Shown here: one piece after another, positions 40,303-49,176 of the stretch
Position numbering within the stretch: position 1 is the first letter of the stretch
Layout: each line of letters begins with the position of its first letter
NCBI GenBank assembly: GCA_900471485.1
Contig: UCEU01000033.1
Span: forward strand, 20,332-84,331
DNA: 64,000 nucleotides
Direction: 5' to 3'
From: Hyphomicrobiales bacterium
GTDB taxonomy: Bacteria > Pseudomonadota > Alphaproteobacteria > Rhizobiales > Rhizobiaceae
The notes under the pieces: model-generated
Seen by the model: only the letters and a program-made list of their open reading frames with translations
What the model was told of the DNA's origin: nothing
Databases searched by the model: none
Program-made: the position numbers and the translations under genes

Positions 40303-42228
40303 TCAGGCGGCGCGCGGCTTGGACGAGCCGTCGGCGGGCTTGTGGGGCGTCTTGTTCCAGAAGAACGGCTTGAACGGCAGCTCGAACAGCGCCCGCCATG
40401 CGGCCATCGAGATCATCAGCCAGTAGAGCGGAACGCTGGTCCACTTCCATCCGATTTTCCGTCTCTCTTCGCGCAGCATGACGACCCGGCCAAGCAACAG
40501 AAACAGCCCATAGCTCGTCAGCATGTTTGCGGCATCGAGCACGAACAGCGCGCCTTCTCCGCTGCCGACCGTGGGAAATCCGAAAGCCGCATAGGTGACG
40601 GCGGTAGCGAGCAGCATGAAGATCCACGGATGCGCGAAGGACGACAGGAGCATGCCGCCGACCAGCAGCTGGAACGTGAGAAACGCTCCCGGTCCCATCT
40701 CGCGAAGCAATCGCATCGGCTCGCGCATCATCACCAGCCAGGTTTGCAGCCAGCCCTTGAACCAGCGGGTTCTCTGGTTCATCCAGATTCTGAAGGTGGC
40801 TGGCGCATCCTCGAATGTCGGGCTGTCGATCACGCCGCAGCGATAGCCGAGACGGTAAAGCCGCATGCCGAGATCGGCGTCTTCGGTCACGTTGTAGGGA
40901 TCCCAGCCGCCGCATGCGCGCAGGGCCGCCACCCGCAGATGGTTCGATGTGCCGCCCAGCGGCAGCGGCAGGCGAAAGCGCGCCAGCATCGGCAGCAGCA
41001 TGCGAAACAGCGCGGCATATTCCAGCGCGAAGTTGGAAGTGATCCAGGAGTTGCCGCCGTTGGAGATGACGAGCGGCGCCTGCAGGCAGATCACTTCCGG
41101 CGGGCTTGCCGCGAAGGCGGCATATGCGGCGCGCAACTGGTCCGGATGCGGCCGGTCCTCGGCATCGTAGACGACGATGAACTCGCCGCGCGCGCCGGAA
41201 AGCGCATAGTTCAACGCCTTGGGCTTGGTACGCGGCACCGCCGCCGGCACCTCGACGATCTCGAATTGCGGCCCCGGTCTGGCGGCTTTCAGCGCCGCGA
41301 TCGTTGCGTGATCGTCTGCCTCGCAGACGAGCTTGATATCCAGTCGCGATGCCGGCCAGTTGAGCCGCCCGAGCGCGCCGATAAGTTGAGCCGCGACCTC
41401 TGTCTCTCGGTAGAGAGCCACCATGACGGTATAGACAGGCAGGTGGCCGGAGGGAATGAGATACTCCGGCTGCCGGCGCGGACCGAGCAGCGCAAGCCCG
41501 CGGATCAGCATGGCGCCGAAATAGCAGAGCGAAATGGCGAGATGCAGCCAGGCGGACAAGGTGCTCGCCGTGACCGCGAGAAAGGAGAGGGCGCACAGGC
41601 ATATGCCGGCAACGAAGCCCTGCTTGCCTGTTACCACGATCCTGGCGCTGAAGCGCCGTTCGTTCTCGAACAGTCCGGTGACGCTGTCACCGAGACGCCG
41701 CTCGGCGCCTGCCGTCCACACCGCGGCGCGCATGGCGGATGGCGTCGTCACCACCATTCGCTCGGCGAGGCCCGGCTTCTGCGCCAGCGTCTCGGCCAAC
41801 GCGGCTAGCTTTGCCGCCTCCGGCACGATCGCGAGCAGGCTCTTGCTGATATGATGCAGGCGGACCATCTGCGGCGTGATCAATTGGGTATCGAGCGATT
41901 TCACCGCCGAGACGAGCGACGCATCGATCGTTTGAAGGAAGGGGACGCGTAGCGCTCTTGCCAGCGCCGCATAGTAGCTGTCGGCATCGACCATGCCGTT
42001 TGCAAGTAGTTCCTGCTCGATGGTCGTGCCGTTCCGGCGGGCGAACTGCGCGGCGCGCGCGATGGTCGGCTTGCCGATGCCGAGCCGCAGCAGGACCATG
42101 GCTTCCGCCTGAAGCGCATCGGGTTGTGGCCGCGCCGCTGGCGGTGCGGCGTCGAATGATGGAACGTGATGATCTGCAGGCCGTTCGCGAACCTCAAGGC
42201 CGCCCGGCGCGTATTCCCCGATGCGCAT
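40303..42228 (-). CDS. Membrane glycosyltransferase (GT2) with GspE/MshEN-type N-terminal domain
   Basis: A 641-residue protein from the ATG at 42228; the open frame upstream is antisense to the next gene. Residues about 40-160 look like a T2SSE_N/MshEN domain (LLRLGIGKPTIARAAQF..., ELLANGMVDADSYYAALARALRVPF). Two membrane segments follow, then a GT2 domain with YDAEDRP, TEDADLG and the QRTRW motif of processive synthases, then three or four more membrane segments. NfrB-like proteins share this plan. The polysaccharide made is unknown. MshEN domains can bind c-di-GMP. Confidence 0.85.
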   Translation of the reverse strand: MRIGEYAPGGLEVRERPADHHVPSFDAAPPAARPQPDALQAEAMVLLRLGIGKPTIARAAQFARRNGTTIEQELLANGMVDADSYYAALARALRVPFLQTIDASLVSAVKSLDTQLITPQMVRLHHISKSLLAIVPEAAKLAALAETLAQKPGLAERMVVTTPSAMRAAVWTAGAERRLGDSVTGLFENERRFSARIVVTGKQGFVAGICLCALSFLAVTASTLSAWLHLAISLCYFGAMLIRGLALLGPRRQPEYLIPSGHLPVYTVMVALYRETEVAAQLIGALGRLNWPASRLDIKLVCEADDHATIAALKAARPGPQFEIVEVPAAVPRTKPKALNYALSGARGEFIVVYDAEDRPHPDQLRAAYAAFAASPPEVICLQAPLVISNGGNSWITSNFALEYAALFRMLLPMLARFRLPLPLGGTSNHLRVAALRACGGWDPYNVTEDADLGMRLYRLGYRCGVIDSPTFEDAPATFRIWMNQRTRWFKGWLQTWLVMMREPMRLLREMGPGAFLTFQLLVGGMLLSSFAHPWIFMLLATAVTYAAFGFPTVGSGEGALFVLDAANMLTSYGLFLLLGRVVMLREERRKIGWKWTSVPLYWLMISMAAWRALFELPFKPFFWNKTPHKPADGSSKPRAA

Positions 42229-42286
42229 GACTCTGATACACCCGTCGTTAGAATGGCAGGCATGCTGATCCCCAGGGCGGATAATA

Positions 42287-43162
42287 ATGGTGCAATTTAA
42301 ACTCGCATCCCTGAATATTAAGGGGCTTCGCAATTTCTGGCTGCTTTTGGTTGTGGTTTTCTGCCCGCTGCCGTTGCTGGCGCAGCAGGAAGCGCCGTCA
42401 CTGCCGCTGTTGTTCGATTCCCGCGAGCGCCTGGCCAAACCGGATCTGACGGCGCTGGTCCGGCTGCGCTTCCTGACGTCGATCGATTTTCCGCCCTTCA
42501 ACTTTACCGATCAGAACGGCAAGCTTGCCGGATTCAACGTCGATCTCGCGCGCGAGATCTGCAACGAACTCGAGGTCGCCGACAAATGCCAGATCCAGGC
42601 GCTTCCCTTCGGGGATTTGAACACCGCACTTGCCGCATCCCAGGGCGATGCCGTGATTGCAGGCATGGCGGTCTCGGACGATCTGCGCGCTCGCTTTGCC
42701 TTTTCACGTCCCTACCTGATGCTGCCCGCCCGCTTCGTGCGCAACCTGAAGGCCGGTATCAGGGGAGAGAATGCGGCGGCGCTTGCCGATCACCCCGTCG
42801 GCGTGGTCAAGGCAACGGCGCATGAGGCGATGCTGTCAGCCTACTTCCCGAAGGTGAAACCCGTCACCTTCGACAGCAAGGATGCGCTGCTGGCGGCGCT
42901 GAAGGATGGCAAGGTGGACGCCGCCTTCGCCGATTCCCTGCAGCTTTCCTTCTGGGTCTCCTCGCAGGCCTCGCAGAAGTGCTGCGCGCTGTTCGACGGT
43001 CCCTATATGTCGGAGCAGTTTCTCGGTGAGGGCATGACCATCATGCTGCGCCAGAAGGACGATGTGTTGACGGCGGCCATCGATCACGCCTTGGCGGCCC
43101 TGTCGCGTAGCGGCAGGCTGCAGGAGATCTACCTACGCTATTTCCCCTATGGCCTTTACTAG
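42287..43162 (+). CDS. Orphan amino-acid-type substrate-binding protein (SBP family 3)
   Basis: A 291-residue protein with an N-terminal hydrophobic export segment (residues 13-33, ending PLLAQQ). The ligand domain has SIDFPPFNFTDQNGKLAGFNVDLAREI, VIAGMAVSDDLRARFAFSRPYL and ends YLRYFPYGLY. It resembles polar amino-acid binders, but no permease or ATPase gene is near. It is divergent from the glycosyltransferase gene with a 58-bp gap, so the two may be co-regulated. Its stop codon overlaps the convergent TerB-like gene. Confidence 0.85.
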   Translation: MVQFKLASLNIKGLRNFWLLLVVVFCPLPLLAQQEAPSLPLLFDSRERLAKPDLTALVRLRFLTSIDFPPFNFTDQNGKLAGFNVDLAREICNELEVADKCQIQALPFGDLNTALAASQGDAVIAGMAVSDDLRARFAFSRPYLMLPARFVRNLKAGIRGENAAALADHPVGVVKATAHEAMLSAYFPKVKPVTFDSKDALLAALKDGKVDAAFADSLQLSFWVSSQASQKCCALFDGPYMSEQFLGEGMTIMLRQKDDVLTAAIDHALAALSRSGRLQEIYLRYFPYGLY

Positions 43163-43572
43163 CCCTTGCGGAAACGGGCGATGGCACTGCGCTCGATGGC
43201 GGCGCAGGTCAGCTTGTCGAGGCCAAGACGGTCGCGCAACATGCTGAGCAGGCGCAGCTCCTCGGCCTTCACGGAGAGATCGGCGGAAGCGACCTCGACC
43301 GCCAGCGCATAGGCGGTGTCGTAAAGGCGAGGCGGCAACGTGTCCTTGACCGTTTCGAGAACGATATCGAGCCCCTCGGGGCCCGACAGAAGTGCGGCGC
43401 AATCACGCGCCACCGAGATCAGCGTCTCGTCGTCGAAACCCCGAAACACCGGCAGGAAGCCGATCAACTGGCCGATACGCTCCATCTCGCGATCGTTCAT
43501 CGTGCTGTCGACGGCGGATGCCATCACCATCACGTAGATCAATGCGTCGTGGGCGGAAAGCGGCTTGTTCAT
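43159..43572 (-). CDS. TerB-like protein
   Basis: A 137-residue helical protein of the TerB/tellurite-resistance-like family. The Asp/Glu-rich ALIYVMVMASAVDSTMNDREMERIGQLI and the second-half repeat ALAVEVASADLSVKAEELRLLSMLRD match the duplicated metal-binding helices. TerB-like proteins sit at membranes and bind divalent metals in stress systems; no other ter gene is near. It is the third gene of a set with an S24 regulator and an SNase-like protein and overlaps the convergent binding-protein stop by 4 bp (CTAG). Confidence 0.88.
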   Translation of the reverse strand: MNKPLSAHDALIYVMVMASAVDSTMNDREMERIGQLIGFLPVFRGFDDETLISVARDCAALLSGPEGLDIVLETVKDTLPPRLYDTAYALAVEVASADLSVKAEELRLLSMLRDRLGLDKLTCAAIERSAIARFRKG

Positions 43573-43625
43573 CTGTGCATGTTCCCTCTGTATCGAGCCC
43601 AGAGTTTAGGAAGTGATGGCGGTCA

Positions 43626-44360
43626 TTACAAGGGATCGCTCATATCCTCGACGGGCGCCTGATCGGTGACGCTGTCGGACGCGAGCTTGCGCGGGTCGTC
43701 GCCGAAAATACCGCGGCGGGCCGCTTCCGCCTGCTTGCCGGCATTCGCCAGCGCCGAGCCGGCCGCCGCCGTGGCCCAACCGTTTTCAACAAGCCACTGC
43801 GAGATGTCTTGCGTGCCGATTCTGCACGCCGCCGTCACCGTTCCCGTCCATTCGGCATTGTCGAGATCGCAGTTGACGGTTCTGAGCCGCAGGAAAAGTC
43901 GGAAGTTGGTCTTGGCGAGCATCCCGCACGGCCACGTCGCGCCAACGTCTACCGCGCATGTCTTGTCGTCTGGTGTCGGCGTGATCCCTGCCAGCTGCAA
44001 TTTTCGTCCGCCGATCGAAAGAAGGCCGGCGCTCTCGGCGATCGGGCGGGGGAGGTCGATGCCCTTATCCGCCGCGGCTTTCGGAGCCTCCACGGGGGGC
44101 GGCGTCGCAATCCGTTCCAGCGGCTTGCCGTCCACGGCGGCAGGATAGAATTGGCTTGCCGCATCGATCGGCCGGGCGTTCACGCTGGCTTGCGGGTTGG
44201 TGGTAGGTGGCGCCACGGGCGTCGGCGCTTCGACGTCGGGGATATCGGCACCGGCCATGTCGCCGGCCTCGGGCGCGGAGAGCTTTTGCCCGCCGGCAAC
44301 GATCAGCCCGGCCACGATGCCGATCCCTGCAAGGCCGGTGAAGATTGCCGCAGGGCGCAT
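43626..44360 (-). CDS. Membrane-anchored SNase-like (thermonuclease-fold) protein
   Basis: A 244-residue protein with an N-terminal membrane segment (residues 1-25), a long Pro/Ala-rich linker to about 115, and an OB-fold SNase-like domain (about 120-225; LLSIGGRKLQLAGITPTP, WPCGMLAKTNFRLFL, DISQWLVENGWATA, EAARRGIFGDD). In active SNases the loop after LAGI reads APE; here it is TPTP, so the catalytic Arg/Glu set looks incomplete. Four Cys are present. It follows the S24 regulator by 11 bp. Confidence 0.8.
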   Translation of the reverse strand: MRPAAIFTGLAGIGIVAGLIVAGGQKLSAPEAGDMAGADIPDVEAPTPVAPPTTNPQASVNARPIDAASQFYPAAVDGKPLERIATPPPVEAPKAAADKGIDLPRPIAESAGLLSIGGRKLQLAGITPTPDDKTCAVDVGATWPCGMLAKTNFRLFLRLRTVNCDLDNAEWTGTVTAACRIGTQDISQWLVENGWATAAAGSALANAGKQAEAARRGIFGDDPRKLASDSVTDQAPVEDMSDPL

Positions 44361-44371
44361 GGAATATCTTC

Positions 44372-45037
44372 CTACTGGCTGGCCCAGATGATGCGCGCGA
44401 TCCAATCCACGTCGGAAAGCTCGATCGTCCGGTTCGGGTGTTCGGGGTTGAGCGACATCAGTTCGATCGAACGCGGGCTCTGGCGCAGAAGCACCTTGGC
44501 CATGACCTCGCCCTCGCGTGTCTTCACGACCACGCGGTCGTTGCGGCGCACCTGCGCGCCCGGCTCCACGATCAGCACATCGCCGTCGCGGTAGAGCGGC
44601 ATCATGCTTTCGCCTTGCACCTCGAGTGCGTAGACGCCGGCCTTCTGCGATGGCGCTGCCGGAAATTCGACGACGTCCCACCCCTGTCCGGCCGGAAAGC
44701 CGCCATCGTCGAAAAAGCCGCCGGCGCCTGCCTGCGCGAAGCCCAGCAGCGGAATGGAACTGCCCTGCGGCGGAAAGGCGCCGTCAGGCAGCGTGGAAAA
44801 GCTGCTCGCCGGCCGCATGAAGCCCAAGAACTCCTCCATGCTGGAGCTCGTAGCGTCCAGCACCTTGGCGATCGATTCCGTGGACGGCCAGCGCAGCCGC
44901 CCGTCGGCGGAAAGGCGTTTCGACTTGTTGAACGAGGTGGGGTCGAGGCCGGCACGCCGGGCAAGACCTGACGGAGACAGGTCATGCCGTTCGGCAAGCC
45001 TGTCGAGCGCTCCCCAGATCTGCTCGTGTGACAGCAT
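44372..45037 (-). CDS. S24-family (LexA/CI-like) repressor
   Basis: A 221-residue protein from the ATG at 45037. Residues 1-45 form an HTH (LSPSGLARRAGLDPTSFNKSK). Residues 95-221 form the S24 autoproteolysis domain with catalytic Ser144 in GESMMP and Lys181 in EVMAKVL, and an Ala-Gly cleavage-type site within GFAQAGAGG near residue 105. This is the plan of LexA and phage CI repressors. It is first in a tight set with the SNase-like and TerB-like genes. Confidence 0.9.
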   Translation of the reverse strand: MLSHEQIWGALDRLAERHDLSPSGLARRAGLDPTSFNKSKRLSADGRLRWPSTESIAKVLDATSSSMEEFLGFMRPASSFSTLPDGAFPPQGSSIPLLGFAQAGAGGFFDDGGFPAGQGWDVVEFPAAPSQKAGVYALEVQGESMMPLYRDGDVLIVEPGAQVRRNDRVVVKTREGEVMAKVLLRQSPRSIELMSLNPEHPNRTIELSDVDWIARIIWASQ

Positions 45038-45145
45038 ATCGCCTGTGTCCGTGCGCGCGTTTGCGACCTTCAATCAGGAAAAAATACTAGCCGTAAGCCT
45101 TGCGGGAGTAAAGAGATGAAAGGAATAAAATCCTCTATTTCGGCG

Positions 45146-45793
45146 TCACGCCACCATGGCGACGTTGATCTTGCCGAGCTGGATGACCGCCTGGGTTCGG
45201 CTGTCGACGTTGAGCTTCAGCAGGATGGCCGAAACATGCGCCTTGATCGTCGCCTCCGAGACGCCGAGCTCATAGGCGATCTGCTTGTTGAGAAGGCCTT
45301 CGGCGAGCATGGTCAGCACCCGGCTCTGCTGCGGCGTCAGCGTGTGCAGCCGGTGGATCAGGTCGGCGATGTCGGGGTCCTGTTCCTGTCCGTCGCGGTA
45401 GCTGTCAGGCGTGGCGATGTCGCCGGCCAGCACGGTCTGGATGCCGCGCCTGATGTCGTCGATGCCTGACGATTTCGAGATGAAACCGGAGGCCCCGAGC
45501 TCGAGCGCGCGGCGGATGGTGGTCGTATCGTCGCTCGCGGAGATGATGACGATCGGCAGGCCGGCGAATTCCGAGCGCAATGCCATCAGCCCGGAAAAGC
45601 CGCTGACGCCGGGCATGGCGAGATCGAGCAGCATCAGTTCGGCCTCGGGATAATCGCTGGCAGCCGCGCGCGCCGCGGAGAAATCACCCGCCTCGATGAT
45701 CCGCTGGCTGCCTTCCATGCCCGTCACCGCCTGACGCAACGCATCGCGAAACAGCGGATGATCGTCGGCAATGATGATTGTCTGCTCATCCAT
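45146..45793 (-). CDS. LuxR/NarL-type response regulator
   Basis: A 215-residue response regulator. The receiver has ADDHPLF, the phosphorylation site Asp57 (MLLDLAMPG) and the Lys in ISKSSG. The C-terminal LuxR HTH spans about 148-205 (LTPQQSRVLTMLAEGLLNKQIAYELGVSEATIKAHVSAIL). No sensor kinase is adjacent, so the partner is unknown. Single-gene unit. Confidence 0.93.
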   Translation of the reverse strand: MDEQTIIIADDHPLFRDALRQAVTGMEGSQRIIEAGDFSAARAAASDYPEAELMLLDLAMPGVSGFSGLMALRSEFAGLPIVIISASDDTTTIRRALELGASGFISKSSGIDDIRRGIQTVLAGDIATPDSYRDGQEQDPDIADLIHRLHTLTPQQSRVLTMLAEGLLNKQIAYELGVSEATIKAHVSAILLKLNVDSRTQAVIQLGKINVAMVA

Positions 45794-45883
45794 CGAAAAC
45801 TCCCTCCCAAGAGCTCGATCATTCCCCCATGATCCGCGCCGGCGCGCGTTCCATGCCTCCCTGCTACATAAGACTATAGCAAA

Positions 45884-46282
45884 TCACGTCTTCTGCGGAA
45901 GAGCGTTGCGTCCGTCCTCGTCCTGGAATTCCTTGACTATCCCCATGAAGCTCCGCATCCAGCGTTCCATCATGGTGATCGAGCGGTCGATGTCGGCATC
46001 GGAGGGAAGCGCCCTGTTGACGATGCTCTTGTTCTCCAGCGCGGTCACACGCTCGGACAGCCGGTCCAGTTCTCCCTCATAGGCGGCGCGTTCATCGGCG
46101 GCCATGCGGCAGACCAGCGAACCGTCCTTCTCCTCGCAAAGAGACATGGCGCCCGTCTGCCGGTCGAGCCGCACGAAGTGGTCGCCGCTGTGCTCAAGCT
46201 GGAAGCGGGAGGTATCCGGTTCGGCCGCCTGCGCCGCGAGCGGCAGGAGAACGGCGGCCAGGGTGATTGCGATCGGTTTCAT
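45884..46282 (-). CDS. Secreted coiled-coil protein of unknown function
   Basis: A 132-residue protein whose ATG at 46282 follows TTTTGGAGGAG by 5 nt. A signal peptide (MKPIAITLAAVLLPLAAQAA) is clear. The mature chain has an N-terminal beta-type stretch with two Cys (MSLCEEKDGSLVC), then a coiled coil (ELDRLSERVTALENKS) and a helical tail. I recognise no named family. It is divergent from the DUF952 gene. Confidence 0.75.
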   Translation of the reverse strand: MKPIAITLAAVLLPLAAQAAEPDTSRFQLEHSGDHFVRLDRQTGAMSLCEEKDGSLVCRMAADERAAYEGELDRLSERVTALENKSIVNRALPSDADIDRSITMMERWMRSFMGIVKEFQDEDGRNALPQKT

Positions 46283-46391
46283 CGGCTCCTCCAAAAATTG
46301 GGCCGGCCAGCGCATTTCTTGCGCGAGGGCGTGGACATCTTCGCCTCTTTGCGGCAAAGCCCGAACAAGACCAGCCAATCATGAGGCCATC

Positions 46392-46745
46392 ATGACCCTG
46401 ACACCGACGCTTTACAAGATCGTGACGGAAACCCTGTGGCAGGATGCCCGCAAGGCCGGCGTCTTCCAAGGCGCCGCCATCGATCTCAAGGATGGCTTCA
46501 TCCATTTCTCGACGGCCGAACAGGCAAGGCAGACCGCCGCGCTGCATTTCGCCGGCCAGTCGGGGCTGCTGCTCGTCGCCGTCGATGGCGATCGGCTGGG
46601 TGACAAGCTCATTTTCGAGCCGTCGCGCGGCGGCGATCTCTTTCCTCATCTCTATGCGGATCTGTCTTTCTCGGCGGTGCTTTGGGAAAAGCCCCTGCCG
46701 CTCGACGAAGCGGGCCACCATATCTTTCCGGACCTACAGCCATGA
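46392..46745 (+). CDS. DUF952 family protein
   Basis: A 117-residue DUF952 protein: YKIVTETLWQDARKAGVFQGAAIDLKDGFIHFSTAEQ and HLYADLSFSAVL are diagnostic. The fold is related to ADP-ribosyltransferase-like domains but the activity is not established. The ATG at 46392 is used; its stop overlaps the pyrD start as ATGA, so the two are translationally coupled, a pairing common in rhizobia. Confidence 0.92.
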   Translation: MTLTPTLYKIVTETLWQDARKAGVFQGAAIDLKDGFIHFSTAEQARQTAALHFAGQSGLLLVAVDGDRLGDKLIFEPSRGGDLFPHLYADLSFSAVLWEKPLPLDEAGHHIFPDLQP

Positions 46746-47830
46746 TCGATCTCTTCAAGCATGCCGCCCGCAAGGGTCTCTTCCTCTTCGATCCGGAAAC
46801 GGCCCATGGCATGTCGATCGCGGCGCTGAAGTCGGGTCTCGTGCCGGCCTGCCGCGTGGCGCCCGATCCGCGCCTGCGCCAGACGGTGTCAGGTCTCGAT
46901 TTCGCCAATCCTATCGGTATGGCGGCCGGTTACGACAAGAACGCCGAGGTGCCGGAAGCACTTCTGAACATCGGCTTCGGCTTCACGGAGATCGGCACCG
47001 TGACGCCGAAGCCGCAATCCGGCAATCCGCGCCCGCGCATCTTCCGGCTGGTCGAGGACGAAGGCGTCATCAATCGCCTCGGCTTCAACAACGAGGGCCA
47101 CGACGCGGCCTTCGCCCGCCTCTCGGCTGTCAGGAGCAGGGGTATCATCGGCGTCAATATCGGTGCCAACAAGGATAGCGACGATCGCATCGACGATTAC
47201 GTCAAGGGCATCCGCCGTTTCTACTCCGTCGCCCGCTATTTCACCGCCAACATCTCCTCGCCCAATACGCCCGGCCTGCGCGATCTGCAGGCGCGCGAAA
47301 GCCTCGCGGCGCTGCTCTCGGCGGTCCTTGGCGCGCGCGACGAGGAAGCCGCGAAATCGGGCAGCAAGATCCCGGTTTTCCTGAAGATCGCGCCTGATCT
47401 CACCGAGGAGGGCATGGACGACATCGCGGCTGAAGCCCTGTCGCATGCGCTGGACGGCCTGATCGTCTCAAACACCACGCTGTTGCGCGATGGCCTCAAG
47501 GATCAGCGCCAAGCAAAGGAAGCTGGCGGCCTGTCCGGTAAGCCGGTCTTCGAGAAATCGACATCGGTGCTCGCCAAGATCCGCAAGCGCGTCGGTCCAG
47601 ATCTGCCGATCATCGGCGTCGGCGGCGTGTCGTCGGCTGAAACCGCGCTCGAAAAGATCAAGGCCGGCGCCGATCTCGTGCAGCTCTATTCCTGCATGGT
47701 CTACGAAGGCCCGGGCCTTGCCGGCGATATCGTCCGTGGCCTCTCGAAGCTGCTCGACCGGGAGAAGGTCGCATCCATCCGCGACCTGCGCGACAGCAGG
47801 ACCGATTACTGGGCCGCGCGGAACGTCTGA
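46742..47830 (+). CDS. pyrD: Dihydroorotate dehydrogenase (quinone), class 2
   Basis: A 362-residue class 2 enzyme with the N-terminal membrane-associating helices (MIDLFKHAARKGLFLFDPETAHGMSIAALK). FMN and substrate regions seen are GMAAGYDKNAEV, GTVTPKPQSGNPRPRIFRL, NRLGFNNEG, the catalytic Ser in NISSPNTPGLRDLQ and KIAPDLTEEGMDDI. It oxidises dihydroorotate and passes electrons to quinone in pyrimidine synthesis. Its 3' end overlaps the convergent MATE gene by 25 bp. Confidence 0.96.
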   Translation: MIDLFKHAARKGLFLFDPETAHGMSIAALKSGLVPACRVAPDPRLRQTVSGLDFANPIGMAAGYDKNAEVPEALLNIGFGFTEIGTVTPKPQSGNPRPRIFRLVEDEGVINRLGFNNEGHDAAFARLSAVRSRGIIGVNIGANKDSDDRIDDYVKGIRRFYSVARYFTANISSPNTPGLRDLQARESLAALLSAVLGARDEEAAKSGSKIPVFLKIAPDLTEEGMDDIAAEALSHALDGLIVSNTTLLRDGLKDQRQAKEAGGLSGKPVFEKSTSVLAKIRKRVGPDLPIIGVGGVSSAETALEKIKAGADLVQLYSCMVYEGPGLAGDIVRGLSKLLDREKVASIRDLRDSRTDYWAARNV

Positions 47831-49143
47831 TCGGCGCGCGGCTTTACCAGCATGGCGAGGAAGAAGCCGCGAAATAGCAGAAAGCTGTTCATCGCCAGCC
47901 ACAGGCCGTGATTGCCGAAAAGCGGAACGAAGACCGCGAGCGCGGCAAGATAGCCGGCAAACGACATCAGCATGCGGTTGCGCATGTCGCTCGACCACGT
48001 CGCGCCGATGAAGACGCCGTCCATCAGAAAGGCAAGCGCGCCTGTCAGCCCGGTGACCGCCGCCCAAGGGAGGTAGGTCATGGCTGTCTGCCGCACTTCC
48101 GGCGAGGTGGTGAGGGCTGAGATCAGCCATGGTCCAGCGATCAGGAAGAATACGGATATGATGCCGGCCAGCCCGAAGGACCAGATCGCCGTCAGCTTCA
48201 GCCCGCGATCGAAGGCCGGCCGGTATCGCGCGCCGATCGCCCGCCCGGTGATCTGCTCGGCTGCGTTCGCCAGTCCATCGAGATAGTATCCCGATAGCAG
48301 GAAGAAATTCATCAGCACCGCATTGGCCGCCAGGGTCACAGCGCCGAAGCCGGTGCCGATCCGCGTCATCAGCGTGAAGGCGGCAAGCAGCACGAAGGTG
48401 CGGATGAGGATATCGCGGTTGAGCGCGAACAGCTCCGCCAGGCGATGGCGCGACAGGATTTCCGCGCGTCCCGGGCGATCAGCGGCATCGAAGCCGCGCA
48501 GCACGGCGAATAGCCCGATGACCGCGCCTACCGATTCACCGGCCACGGTCGCCCAGGCAACGCCCGCCACGCCCCATTTGAGCGTGACGCCGAGAACGAT
48601 CGCGAGAAGGATGTTGATGCCGTTGATGATCGTCTGCAGCAGCAGCCCGGTGCTGCCCTGACCGCGCCCGAGCACGAAGCCGAGGATCGCGTAATTGGCG
48701 AGCGCCGCCGGACCGGCTAGGATGCGGATAGAAAAGTAGGTGCCGGTCGCTTCGGCGACGGCTGCGTCCGGTCCCATCAGTTTGAGCCCCGCTGCCAGAA
48801 GCAGCGGGGAAAGACAGAGAAGCATGAGCCCGCAGCCGAAGGCGGAGATGATCGCCCGCCAGAAGACGCTCTGCTGGCTGCGCCGGTCATGCCGGCCGTA
48901 GGCCTGCGCGGTCAGCCCCGTGGTCGAGGCGCGCAGGAAGTTGAAGCTCCCGAGGATGAGATCGAACAGCATCGCGCCGATCGCCAGTCCGGCCAGCGCG
49001 TCCGGCTGCCCCATGTGGCCGACAACGCCCGTGCCGACGAGGCCGAGCAGGGGTGTGGTGATGAAGCCTAGCGTCATCGGAATGGCGATCGACAGCACCA
49101 GCCGGTGCGTGACCTCGAATGCCAGTCCGGCGTTTCTGTCCAT
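47806..49143 (-). CDS. MATE family efflux transporter (DinF-like)
   Basis: About 445 residues from the ATG at 49143, of normal MATE length with roughly twelve membrane segments. MATE patterns include PLLGLVGTGVVGHMGQPDALAGLAIG near the N-terminus, GLTAQAYGRHDRRS and the second-half counterpart. The DinF branch exports cationic compounds or peptides with H+ or Na+; substrate unknown. It is tail-to-tail with pyrD, overlapping by 25 bp. Confidence 0.93.
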   Translation of the reverse strand: MDRNAGLAFEVTHRLVLSIAIPMTLGFITTPLLGLVGTGVVGHMGQPDALAGLAIGAMLFDLILGSFNFLRASTTGLTAQAYGRHDRRSQQSVFWRAIISAFGCGLMLLCLSPLLLAAGLKLMGPDAAVAEATGTYFSIRILAGPAALANYAILGFVLGRGQGSTGLLLQTIINGINILLAIVLGVTLKWGVAGVAWATVAGESVGAVIGLFAVLRGFDAADRPGRAEILSRHRLAELFALNRDILIRTFVLLAAFTLMTRIGTGFGAVTLAANAVLMNFFLLSGYYLDGLANAAEQITGRAIGARYRPAFDRGLKLTAIWSFGLAGIISVFFLIAGPWLISALTTSPEVRQTAMTYLPWAAVTGLTGALAFLMDGVFIGATWSSDMRNRMLMSFAGYLAALAVFVPLFGNHGLWLAMNSFLLFRGFFLAMLVKPRADQTFRAAQ

Positions 49144-49176
49144 GTGCATGCGTTCCACCCGGGAGGCCGCGTAGCC

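Noticed and set aside
40228..41808. A 526-codon plus-strand open frame across the glycosyltransferase
   Set aside because: Antisense shadow of the GT2 gene; low-complexity His/Arg/Gln-rich product without start signals.
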